Of a DNA stretch of 5,597 nt, positions 1 to 5,597 are shown piece by piece (position 1 is the first letter of the stretch; the number at the start of each line of letters is the position of its first letter). This stretch comes from Candidatus Omnitrophota bacterium (GTDB lineage: Bacteria; Omnitrophota; 4484-213), in contig DAOWKH010000026.1 of the NCBI GenBank assembly GCA_030639955.1, positions 1 to 5,597 on the forward strand. The letters run 5' to 3'. Under the pieces are notes generated by a model that saw nothing but the letters and a program-made list of their open reading frames with translations, made no database searches and had not been told where the DNA came from. A program made the position numbers and the translations under genes.

Positions 1-147
1 ACATTACGCGATATAGATGTGGTAGACTTCTTATCCGTTCAGGATAGAAACTTTTTGAAAGTTGCTTTAAAGGAGGTCCAGATATGGCATCAGACGAGGC
101 AGTCCAAAGTCTATTTAGCCAATTTAAACAAGCTCATCAGCGGTTAA
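1..147 (+). CDS. Minimal nucleotidyltransferase (MNT), C-terminal end only
   Basis: Frame 1 is open from the window edge to a TAA at 145-147; the other two forward frames hit stops within the first 50 bases. The 48 residues start TLRDIDVVDF and continue through FLKVALKEVQIWH. This matches the usual end of small Pol-beta-type nucleotidyltransferases (HI0073-like), where a D-x-V-D strand is followed by an F..vAlk..eiw helix and strand. The catalytic GSxxxG and DxD region lies upstream of the window and cannot be checked. The neighbour downstream is the usual partner, an HI0074-type HEPN protein, which strengthens the call. In characterised MNT/HEPN pairs the nucleotidyltransferase acts as antitoxin by adding AMP to a tyrosine of the HEPN toxin. 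The reading frame runs 64 nt into the HEPN gene, so the last 17 or so residues after the conserved WH are an extension encoded in overlap. The short visible length keeps confidence moderate. Confidence 0.68.
   Translation, partial: TLRDIDVVDFLSVQDRNFLKVALKEVQIWHQTRQSKVYLANLNKLISG
69..77 (+). promoter_or_regulatory. Strong ribosome binding site for the HEPN gene
   Basis: AAAGGAGGT sits 6 nt before the ATG at 84. It is close to a perfect Shine-Dalgarno sequence, it fixes the HEPN start, and it lies inside the coding region of the upstream nucleotidyltransferase. Translation of the HEPN protein therefore has its own strong initiation site despite the gene overlap. Confidence 0.85.
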
Positions 148-488
148 AAGAAGCAATAGACATAGAAGAAGAGACTGATATAAAACGAGATGCCGTAATC
201 AAACGCTTTGAATTTACCTATGAGCTGTTATGGAAAACTTATAAGAAGATAGCACGATTACAAAAATTAGATTATTTTAACCCTAAAGCGTGTTTTCAAT
301 TTGCCTTTAAATCGGGTTTGATAGAAGATGAGCAGCTTTTTCTTGAAATTATTGATGCCAGAAACAAAACTACCCATGTATATTCAGAGGAAGAGGCAAA
401 AAAGATTTATAATTTTATAAAAGAAAAAGTTATAAATGCCTTTGATATAGCAAGAAAGAAGATAAAAGAAACAGATTTTAACTTTTAA
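84..488 (+). CDS. HI0074-family HEPN protein (nucleotidyltransferase-binding, putative HepT-like toxin)
   Basis: This is a 134-residue, mostly helical protein of typical length for the HI0074/NTase_sub_bind family. Family hallmarks are the helix around residues 40-52 (KRFEFTYELLWKT), the P67-A69 segment leading to SGLI (77-80), and the HEPN motif RNKTTHVY at 93-100. That motif gives R93, H98 and Y100, an intact RX4HXY. In studied HEPN/MNT pairs the R and H form the RNase active site and the Y is the residue AMPylated by the MNT partner. The protein is therefore probably the toxin or RNase half of the pair, although older annotations call this family a nucleotidyltransferase substrate-binding protein. 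It overlaps the upstream MNT by 64 nt, which implies one transcript. The ATG at 84 is set by a near-perfect ribosome binding site. The gene is AT-rich (about 27-33% GC in sampled lines), unlike the gene that follows. RNase activity itself is inferred from the motif. Confidence 0.88.
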   Translation: MASDEAVQSLFSQFKQAHQRLKEAIDIEEETDIKRDAVIKRFEFTYELLWKTYKKIARLQKLDYFNPKACFQFAFKSGLIEDEQLFLEIIDARNKTTHVYSEEEAKKIYNFIKEKVINAFDIARKKIKETDFNF

Positions 489-502
489 TTAGGGGCAATT
501 CC

Positions 503-2773
503 ATGAACACAATAACAAATAAGTGGTTATTGGTATTTTTATTCGTGGCATTTAGTGTTGCCGCACAAGCGGCAGTTATCGACACCTATGAGGAGAGGTT
601 TGATGGCCGGGCCGATGATGCCACGATCCACGAAGTCGATTCCTGGAGTGTGGACCAGGGCGAGACGATGAAGGCGATAACCCAGGATTCTACTACCTAT
701 ACCGGGACGGGAAAGGCGCTTGAACTAACCGGAGCCGAGACAACGGTGAGTGTCTCAAGGAAAACTACCTATGGGGGCCTAACGCCCTGCTGGCTGGAGT
801 TCATCGTAAAGGCAGGGGTGGGCGCGCAGAGTAGAAGCTTACCCTCTACGGGGATCGCCGCGGTCTCCTTCGATTATAAGGGAAAAATTTATGCCTCCAA
901 TGGCTCGAGTTGGCAGGATACCGGCGAGACCTTTACCGAAGGTGATTGGTATAGGGTTACCTTGAAGCTCGACTTCAAAAATAAGCTATACGACATATAT
1001 ATCTCGTCGGTGGCGGTGCCCGAGATAGAGTTTATTGCGGATAAAACCGGACTTGCCTTCATTGACACAAGCATTAGTTCATTGAGTGAGCTCGGGTTTG
1101 ATGGTGCCTACAATGTTGACCGCGCCGATGATACCTATATAGATGACCTGGTGGTTCATTTCATAGATAGATTGGAGATGATAACCGCCTCCCAGACCCT
1201 GGTGGAGGGGCAACCCTCTGGCCCGATTACGGTTCAGCTTCAGAATGCCTATTCAGAGCCCCAGACCGCCTGGTGTGATTTGATTCTGGAGCTTAAGTCA
1301 AGCTCTCCCGGGGGCGAGTTTTCTCTGAGCAGGGATGCGTGGATGCCGACAGCCCAGGTTATCTTGACCGAGAATGCCTATAGTGCCGGCTTTTATTATA
1401 AGGATACAAAACCGGGAAAACCGATCATTACCATAAACGAGTACCCGAATAGGGGTTGGGAGGAGGCCACCCAACAGCAGATAGTAGTGTCGGCTGTTGC
1501 CGGCTTCGAGATAGAAGTTATTACGCCTCAAGTTGCCGCTGAGTATTTCAGTATGATAATTACCGCCAGGGATGATGAGGGTAATGTCAATGAGACCTAT
1601 AGCGGTGAGGTAGAGATTCTGGTCGATTATCTATCTCCTAACTCGGGGACGATGAGGATTACACCGGAGACGATTTCGGGGTTTAGCAAGGGGAGGTTAG
1701 AGGTTAGCGCGATGTATCCGGACTGCGGGACGATTGCTATAACGGTCGAGGATGTGATTGACCCTTCCAAGGTTGGCAGCTCCGGACCTGTGCTATTTAT
1801 CCCTGCATCTTTTAACCTTTCAGCCGATTCGCTGCAGGTGGTCGGGAGGCCTTTCTCACTTGGGGTGAGCGCCTTGAACGCTCTTGGGGCGCATGCGCCC
1901 AATTACGAGGGACCGACAGAGCTCAGCTTTATAGGGGTTTCGCCTGAAGAGATTAGGGGCGGTGCAATCTCGCCTTCGACTATTGATCTGGGTGGGTTTG
2001 TGAATGGCCTGGCAGAGGTTATGGTTAGCTATAACCTCTGGGGCACGATAAAGATGGAAGCCAATGATCTGGCATGCCCTGCTCAAGCCGGGATGAGCGA
2101 AGCGATAACTTTTCAGCCAGGTGGGTTGTTGGTTGAGGTAATTTCGCCACCTTCTGGTAGGGACTTTTTCTATCTGGGTGAGACAATCGGGATTGCGGTA
2201 TCGCTTGTGGATGAAGAGGGTCTTGCCATTGCAAACTATCAGGGAACGGTCGAGATAAGCTCGACCATAGGCCTGGGTTTACCAGATGAGTATCTATTCA
2301 CGGAGTTGGATGAGGGTAAGCATACCTTCCATACCAATGTTGATTCGGCCGGGATATATACTGTATCCTGTAAAGAAAAAGCGAGTGAACTTGAGGGGGA
2401 AGGTTCTCCCATAGAGGTGAGGGAGGCGTCTTTGGTTGTTGAATCTACGGTTGCGCCGGTCGGAACAACCGAGGTTACGATTAAGCTTGTGGATGAACAG
2501 GGAAATTTGATTGACTCAGAGAGCGAGCTTAGCGTACTGATTGGTTTGGAGGAGGAGATAGACGATGGTTCGGCCTCATCTCTTGCTACTTCGATGCCGA
2601 TTACCTTCGTTGATGGACGGGCGAAGATATTGATCAGCAATACCCAGGCTGAGATAGTTACCATCTCACCCTCTTCGCAATATAAGTTTAAAATAAAGAA
2701 AGGGACGGTAACCTTTGGCAGGATCGCCAAGACCGGCGTGGGGACGTTGATGTGGAGAGAAATCAAAGAATAA
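503..2773 (+). CDS. Secreted multi-domain protein: LamG-like region plus about five Ig-like repeats
   Basis: This is a 756-residue exported protein. A Sec signal peptide is clear: K7, a hydrophobic core at about 8-20, and an A-Q-A site at 21-23, so cleavage is likely after A23. Residues about 26-220 look like a concanavalin/LamG-type beta sandwich (EERFDG opening, GDWYRVTLKLD at 147-157, YIDDLVVHF at 212-220). From about 224 follow roughly 100-residue Ig-like domains starting near 224, 335, 436, 541 and 642. Several share a strand-turn pattern like DDEG...YSGEVEI (357-371), NYEGPTELSF (467-476), DEEG...YQGTVEI (570-585) and DEQGNL (664-669). No transmembrane anchor, LPXTG or catalytic motif is visible, so an adhesin, surface-layer or carbohydrate-binding role is only inferred. 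Start: ATG at 503 with a modest AGGGG at 491-495. It lies 14 nt after the HEPN stop and 18 nt before a GspE/PilB ATPase, so it is probably co-transcribed with the latter. Base composition is much richer in GC than the HEPN gene. Confidence 0.85.
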   Translation: MNTITNKWLLVFLFVAFSVAAQAAVIDTYEERFDGRADDATIHEVDSWSVDQGETMKAITQDSTTYTGTGKALELTGAETTVSVSRKTTYGGLTPCWLEFIVKAGVGAQSRSLPSTGIAAVSFDYKGKIYASNGSSWQDTGETFTEGDWYRVTLKLDFKNKLYDIYISSVAVPEIEFIADKTGLAFIDTSISSLSELGFDGAYNVDRADDTYIDDLVVHFIDRLEMITASQTLVEGQPSGPITVQLQNAYSEPQTAWCDLILELKSSSPGGEFSLSRDAWMPTAQVILTENAYSAGFYYKDTKPGKPIITINEYPNRGWEEATQQQIVVSAVAGFEIEVITPQVAAEYFSMIITARDDEGNVNETYSGEVEILVDYLSPNSGTMRITPETISGFSKGRLEVSAMYPDCGTIAITVEDVIDPSKVGSSGPVLFIPASFNLSADSLQVVGRPFSLGVSALNALGAHAPNYEGPTELSFIGVSPEEIRGGAISPSTIDLGGFVNGLAEVMVSYNLWGTIKMEANDLACPAQAGMSEAITFQPGGLLVEVISPPSGRDFFYLGETIGIAVSLVDEEGLAIANYQGTVEISSTIGLGLPDEYLFTELDEGKHTFHTNVDSAGIYTVSCKEKASELEGEGSPIEVREASLVVESTVAPVGTTEVTIKLVDEQGNLIDSESELSVLIGLEEEIDDGSASSLATSMPITFVDGRAKILISNTQAEIVTISPSSQYKFKIKKGTVTFGRIAKTGVGTLMWREIKE

Positions 2774-2779
2774 CGGATT

Positions 2780-2786
2780 GAGGGAG
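2780..2786 (+). promoter_or_regulatory. Ribosome binding site of the GspE/PilB gene
   Basis: GAGGGAG lies 5 nt before the ATG at 2792, in the 18-nt gap after the previous stop. It supports M1 over the internal Met at residue 5 (ATG at 2804). Confidence 0.65.
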
Positions 2787-2791
2787 TTGTT

Positions 2792-4477
2792 ATGGCCGAG
2801 AAGATGAAGCGTCTGGGTGAGCTACTGATAGAGAAGGGTGTAATTACAGCCAGGCAGCTCGAGGAGGCGCTTGAGGAACAGAGGGCCACAACCGGTCGTT
2901 TCATAGGGGCAATCCTGGTCGCCCGTGGGGCTGCCAGCGAAGAGCAGGTGGCGTTGGGTTTGAGCGAACAGTTGGGGTTTGCCTATGTGGATGTGGTGAA
3001 AATGCGGCGTGCTATGGATACTGAGCCAAAGGCAATTAATCTTGTGCCAGAGGAGGTATGCCGGAGGTTAGCAGCCCTCCCTTTATTTATAGCTCAAAAT
3101 ACCTTGACTGTAGCAATGGGCAATCCTTTGGACATAAAGGCGGTAGATGAGTTGCAGTCGGTCAGTGGCCTCAGGATAAGACCTGTTTTTGGCTGTCCAA
3201 CCGCAGTTTACGATGCGATTGAGCGGAAATATGCGGCCAAAGGTCCCGGGAATGGCGAGGTTGAACGAGGTGGGGCGGAAGTTAGCGACAAATTATCCAA
3301 TCTGATGCGAGAGGCAAGCCTGGGTCATGTTGTGGAGATGGTCAACTATATAATCACGCATGCGGCGGAAATGGGAGCTTCGGATATCCACCTTGAGCCG
3401 GAGGAGAAGAATTTTAACTGCCGATACCGGATAGATGGCGTGCTCTATTCGATGCCGCAAATCCCCGGGGAACATCAGGCAGCGGTTATCTCAAGGATAA
3501 AAATTATGGCCAATATGGATATCGCAGAGAAAAGATTACCACAAGACGGCCGGATACGACTTCGGGCAGCGGGTAAGGATGTGGACTTGAGGATTTCCAC
3601 CTTTCCTACTATCCATGGCGAGAACCTGGTTGTGCGGATCCTGGATCGCTCAAAGGCCTTACTGGAGCTGGAAGAGTTGGGATTTTCAAAAGAAGAACAT
3701 AAAAAGTTCGACGGGCTTATAAAGAGGCCTCACGGGATAATGTTGGTTACCGGACCAACCGGAAGCGGAAAGACCACCACTCTCTATGCAGCCATTAGCA
3801 GGATAAATACCCTGAAAAAGAACATTATTACTTTAGAAGATCCCGTAGAGTATGAGATACCCCATATCCGTCAATCCCAGGTAAACGTCAAGGCTGGGCT
3901 TACATTTGCCAGTGGCCTTCGCTCGATCGTGAGGCAGGACCCGGATGTGATTATGATAGGTGAGATAAGAGATAAAGAAACCGCAGATATCGCTATCCAT
4001 TCAGCATTAACCGGACATCTGGTATTTTCGACACTGCACACCAACGATGCCCCCTCTGCGGCTACCCGTTTAATCGATATGAGGATTGAACCATTTCTGC
4101 TCGCTTCTGCTATTATCGGTGTGGTTGCCCAGCGCCTGGTGCGCACACTGTGTGACTCGTGTAAGAAGGAATATAAATCTTCCAAAGAACTCAAGGAGGA
4201 GATTGGTCTCAGAGATAGTAAAGATTATCTATTTTACAGAGAGGTGGGCTGTCAAAAGTGCCGGGACACCGGCTATCAGGGCCGCATGGGCGTCTTTGAG
4301 CTGCTCATCCCAAACGATGAGATAAAGGACCTGATTACTAAAAAGGTTTCTGCAGATACTATCCGCGATGCGGCGGTCAAGGCCGGGATGAGGACGTTGC
4401 GGGACGATGCCTTAGACAAGGTCATCGCTGGGGTTACATCTGTATCGGAACTTTTGAGGGTGACGGAAGAATCCTGA
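2792..4477 (+). CDS. gspE: GspE/PulE/PilB-family ATPase (type II secretion or type IV pilus assembly)
   Basis: This is a full-length (561 aa) cytoplasmic hexameric ATPase that powers pilus or pseudopilus extension. The N-terminal MshEN-type domain has a perfect RLGxxLxxxGx6LxxxLxxQ motif at 7-30 and a second, diverged copy at 37-60. A Gly/Glu-rich linker (about 150-167) leads to the N2 domain with SDIHLEP (197-203), RYRIDG (211-216) and RLPQDGR (248-254). ATPase motifs are all intact: Walker A GPTGSGKTT (321-329, K327), Asp box ITLEDPVEYE (346-355), Walker B DVIMIGEIRD (385-394, E391) and His box GHLVFSTLHTNDA (408-420, H409 and H416). Four cysteines, C454/C457 and C487/C490, form the zinc site typical of GspE and PilB and absent from PilT retraction ATPases. 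Sequence alone does not separate GspE from PilB or MshE; the symbol is a family label. It follows the secreted Ig-like gene by 18 nt, probably in the same operon. No other secretion or pilus component is in the window. Confidence 0.95.
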   Translation: MAEKMKRLGELLIEKGVITARQLEEALEEQRATTGRFIGAILVARGAASEEQVALGLSEQLGFAYVDVVKMRRAMDTEPKAINLVPEEVCRRLAALPLFIAQNTLTVAMGNPLDIKAVDELQSVSGLRIRPVFGCPTAVYDAIERKYAAKGPGNGEVERGGAEVSDKLSNLMREASLGHVVEMVNYIITHAAEMGASDIHLEPEEKNFNCRYRIDGVLYSMPQIPGEHQAAVISRIKIMANMDIAEKRLPQDGRIRLRAAGKDVDLRISTFPTIHGENLVVRILDRSKALLELEELGFSKEEHKKFDGLIKRPHGIMLVTGPTGSGKTTTLYAAISRINTLKKNIITLEDPVEYEIPHIRQSQVNVKAGLTFASGLRSIVRQDPDVIMIGEIRDKETADIAIHSALTGHLVFSTLHTNDAPSAATRLIDMRIEPFLLASAIIGVVAQRLVRTLCDSCKKEYKSSKELKEEIGLRDSKDYLFYREVGCQKCRDTGYQGRMGVFELLIPNDEIKDLITKKVSADTIRDAAVKAGMRTLRDDALDKVIAGVTSVSELLRVTEES

Positions 4478-4495
4478 AAAGATTAGAAGCGGATC

Positions 4496-4525
4496 AACGC
4501 TGAGCAAAACGCTGAATAACGCTGA
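4496..4525 (+). repeat. Three direct copies of AACGCTGA
   Basis: Exact copies occur at 4496-4503, 4508-4515 and 4518-4525, with start-to-start spacing of 12 and 10 nt. They fill the spacer between the ATPase stop and the next ATG, where a ribosome binding site would be expected. A related GCGGATCAACGC phrase begins at 4490. It resembles short intergenic repeats seen in some bacterial genomes; its role here is unknown. Confidence 0.75.
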
Positions 4526-4527
4526 TA

Positions 4528-4815
4528 ATGAAAAACTTATTTTTACCAATCATTGTTCTTATATTTGTGACTACGGTCTATGGACTAATCGATCCTGCAA
4601 CCTGTGCGGCGCAAGAAGAAGTAGCCAGCGAAGCAGAAGTGCTACACCAACAACAAGAGCAAATGCTCTCCACTCCTGACCTTGTGACGCCGGATAGTAT
4701 ATACATAACCACTGAACTAAAGGCCCTCTATTATCAGAACCTCCAGATAATCGAACTCCTCAAGGAGATCCGCGGCCTCCTTCAGATCCAGCAAGAGACC
4801 TCCTCCGATGAATAG
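4528..4815 (+). CDS. Small exported coiled-coil protein of unknown function
   Basis: This is a 95-residue protein that I do not recognise. The N-terminus is signal-like: K2, a hydrophobic stretch at about 4-20, then a probable signal peptidase I site near C26-A27-A28. C26 is not in a good lipobox (preceded by P-A-T), so a lipoprotein is unlikely but not excluded. The mature part is about 67 residues, with a Gln/Glu-rich segment (30-46) and a C-terminal amphipathic helix (about 62-88; L64, L67, L72, I75, L78, I81, L85) suited to a coiled coil or a protein contact. The start is ATG at 4528. No Shine-Dalgarno is visible because the upstream bases are the AACGCTGA repeats; the only in-frame alternative before a stop is a CTG at 4522. 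It follows the ATPase by 50 nt and may belong to the same operon. The signal peptide and the structured tail argue for a real gene. A periplasmic accessory role beside the secretion or pilus ATPase is speculation. Confidence 0.7.
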   Translation: MKNLFLPIIVLIFVTTVYGLIDPATCAAQEEVASEAEVLHQQQEQMLSTPDLVTPDSIYITTELKALYYQNLQIIELLKEIRGLLQIQQETSSDE

Positions 4816-4905
4816 GCAACTTACGGAATGAAAAAATGGGGCACAAGCTAAAGAAAGTATGACAGTTACCAGTTGGCAATTATTCCATTACCACCTGCCA
4901 AAGCT

Positions 4906-5047
4906 CCAATAATCAAGATACAAGATACAAACAAATCCCAATACCCAATAATCAATAACCAAACCGAGATGATAGTTTCTGTTTGGTTATTGGAATTTGG
5001 TGATTGGTGATTATTTGGTTATTGTATCTTGGTGTTTGGTTATTATT
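4906..5047. repeat. Long imperfect inverted repeat built from TTTGGTTATT units
   Basis: The left arm (about 4906-4964) is rich in CCAATA/CAATAACC and the right arm (about 4981-5047) in TTTGGTTATT, with a 16-nt loop at 4965-4980. The inner 12 bp are perfect: CAATAACCAAAC at 4953-4964 pairs with GTTTGGTTATTG at 4981-4992. Farther out CAAGATACA, duplicated at 4914-4922 and 4921-4929, pairs with TGTATCTTG at 5023-5031. TTTGGTTATT occurs exactly at 4982-4991, 5014-5023 and 5035-5044, and its complement at 4954-4963. TTGGTGA is tandemly doubled at 4997-5010. A T-tract expected of an intrinsic terminator is missing. It fills most of the 278-nt gap between genes; nothing else was recognised in that gap. 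Confidence 0.85.
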
Positions 5048-5093
5048 TGCTGTTGCTTACTGTAATTGAAATTTGTTGCTTTCTCCGTTATGT

Positions 5094-5597
5094 ATGCCAA
5101 ACAAGGAAATCAATAAAGACAAGATAAAAAAGATTCTGGTTTTCCGCACTGACCGTATTGGTGATATTTTATTGAGTATTCCGGCTATCCGGGCCTTAAA
5201 GCAAAGTTTTCCCGAAGCTCAGATTTCGGTTATTGTGCAGTCACCTTATGCCTGCCTGTTAGAAAATAATTCTGATATTAATGAAATAATCACTTATGAT
5301 AAAAAAAAGAATAGTGGTTTCTGGGGAACGCTAAAATTTATTGTCCATCTAAGAAAGAAAAGATTTGATTTAGCCGTTGTTCTGAATCCGAAAAAGAGGT
5401 CAAATATAATCGCCTTTTTGGCCGGAATTCCTCATCGCTTAGGTTATTCACGCAAATGGGGTTTTTTGCTGAATCGGACAATAAAGGACGAGAAATATAA
5501 AGGCGAAAAGCACGAGTTAGAGTATAATCTGGACTTGGTGCGGGCTATCGGGGCAGATACAAAGGATAAAAGTTTTTCTGTCAGAATAAAAAAAGAG
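5094..5597 (+). CDS. GT9 (heptosyltransferase-like) glycosyltransferase, N-terminal half
   Basis: The frame is open for 168 codons to the window edge. GT9 family members such as WaaC, WaaF and WaaQ are about 340 residues, so roughly half is present. The opening KKILVFRTDRIGDILLSIPA (12-31) is the family signature. D24 aligns with the conserved Asp of the WaaC TxxxGD loop that acts in catalysis. Further family features are the Rossmann strand FDLAVVLNP (91-99), the AGIPHRLGY segment (110-118) and HELEYNLDLVRAIGAD (140-155). Such enzymes transfer heptose or a related sugar from an ADP-sugar onto the lipopolysaccharide core at the inner face of the inner membrane. The acceptor and the exact sugar cannot be told from this half. 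The ATG at 5094 has no clear ribosome binding site. An overlapping ATG at 5090 is out of frame and stops after eight codons; in-frame TTG codons at 5073 and 5076 follow a TGA at 5067. The gene is AT-rich, unlike the ATPase block upstream, and is probably transcribed separately. Confidence 0.9.
   Translation, partial: MPNKEINKDKIKKILVFRTDRIGDILLSIPAIRALKQSFPEAQISVIVQSPYACLLENNSDINEIITYDKKKNSGFWGTLKFIVHLRKKRFDLAVVLNPKKRSNIIAFLAGIPHRLGYSRKWGFLLNRTIKDEKYKGEKHELEYNLDLVRAIGADTKDKSFSVRIKKE

Noticed and set aside
2239..2904. 221-codon open frame on the - strand
   Set aside because: It lies antisense over the end of the Ig-like gene and the start of the ATPase, both well supported. Its product is Ser/Pro/Ile-rich without domains, as expected of a shadow frame.
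4086..4325. 79-codon + strand frame inside the ATPase gene
   Set aside because: It runs out of frame through the zinc-site coding region, whose protein is fully conserved in the main frame; the product has no recognisable features.
4981..5000. The 12-bp inner hairpin as an intrinsic terminator
   Set aside because: The stem is AT-rich and is followed by GAATTTGG rather than a run of T, so it does not fit a Rho-independent terminator.
5036..5066. Possible promoter for the glycosyltransferase (TTGGTT ... TGTAAT)
   Set aside because: The -10-like TGTAAT is reasonable, but the -35 is poor, the spacing is 19 nt, and the bases belong to the repeated TTTGGTTATT unit. Not enough to call.
5090..5116. 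ATG at 5090 as a start
   Set aside because: It is out of frame with the glycosyltransferase and reaches a TAA after eight codons; the ATG at 5094 opens the real frame.
5301..5308. Run of eight A as a slippery or phase-variable site in the glycosyltransferase
   Set aside because: It encodes Lys codons in an AT-rich gene, the frame is intact on both sides, and a single A8 run is expected by composition.

Overview
The window reads as part of a genome of a Gram-negative (diderm) bacterium. The evidence is a GspE/PilB-family assembly ATPase, proteins with Sec signal peptides and a heptosyltransferase-like GT9 glycosyltransferase of the lipopolysaccharide type. No gene fixes the phylum. The mix of a minimal nucleotidyltransferase/HEPN pair, a large Ig-like secreted protein and degenerate TTTGGTTATT-type intergenic repeats recalls uncultured candidate phyla such as Omnitrophota-like lineages, but that is only an impression. 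All genes seen lie on the + strand.

Layout. Bases 1-147 hold the C-terminal end of a minimal nucleotidyltransferase (MNT), cut by the window edge. It overlaps by 64 nt a complete HI0074-type HEPN gene (84-488) carrying the RNKTTHVY motif (RX4HXY), so this is probably an MNT/HEPN toxin-antitoxin-like cassette. Fourteen bases later a 756-residue secreted protein begins (503-2773). It has a signal peptide, a LamG-like N-terminal region and about five Ig-like domains of about 100 residues. Eighteen bases after that comes a complete 561-residue GspE/PilB ATPase (2792-4477) with an N-terminal MshEN-type domain, all the ATPase motifs and a four-cysteine zinc site. A 50-nt spacer with three copies of AACGCTGA leads to a 95-residue exported coiled-coil protein of unknown function (4528-4815). 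The 278-nt gap 4816-5093 is AT-rich and dominated by a long imperfect inverted repeat. The window ends inside a GT9 glycosyltransferase (5094 to the edge).

How the genes may work together. Tight spacing suggests that the Ig-like protein and the ATPase are co-transcribed, possibly with the small exported protein. A simple reading is a surface or secreted protein encoded next to the motor of a type II secretion or type IV pilus system, but no other component of such a system is visible here. The MNT/HEPN pair and the glycosyltransferase are AT-rich (about 27-33% GC in sampled lines). The central block is clearly richer in GC (one sampled line 62%). The central block and its flanks may therefore have different histories.

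No rRNA, tRNA, CRISPR array, insertion sequence or convincing intrinsic terminator was seen.
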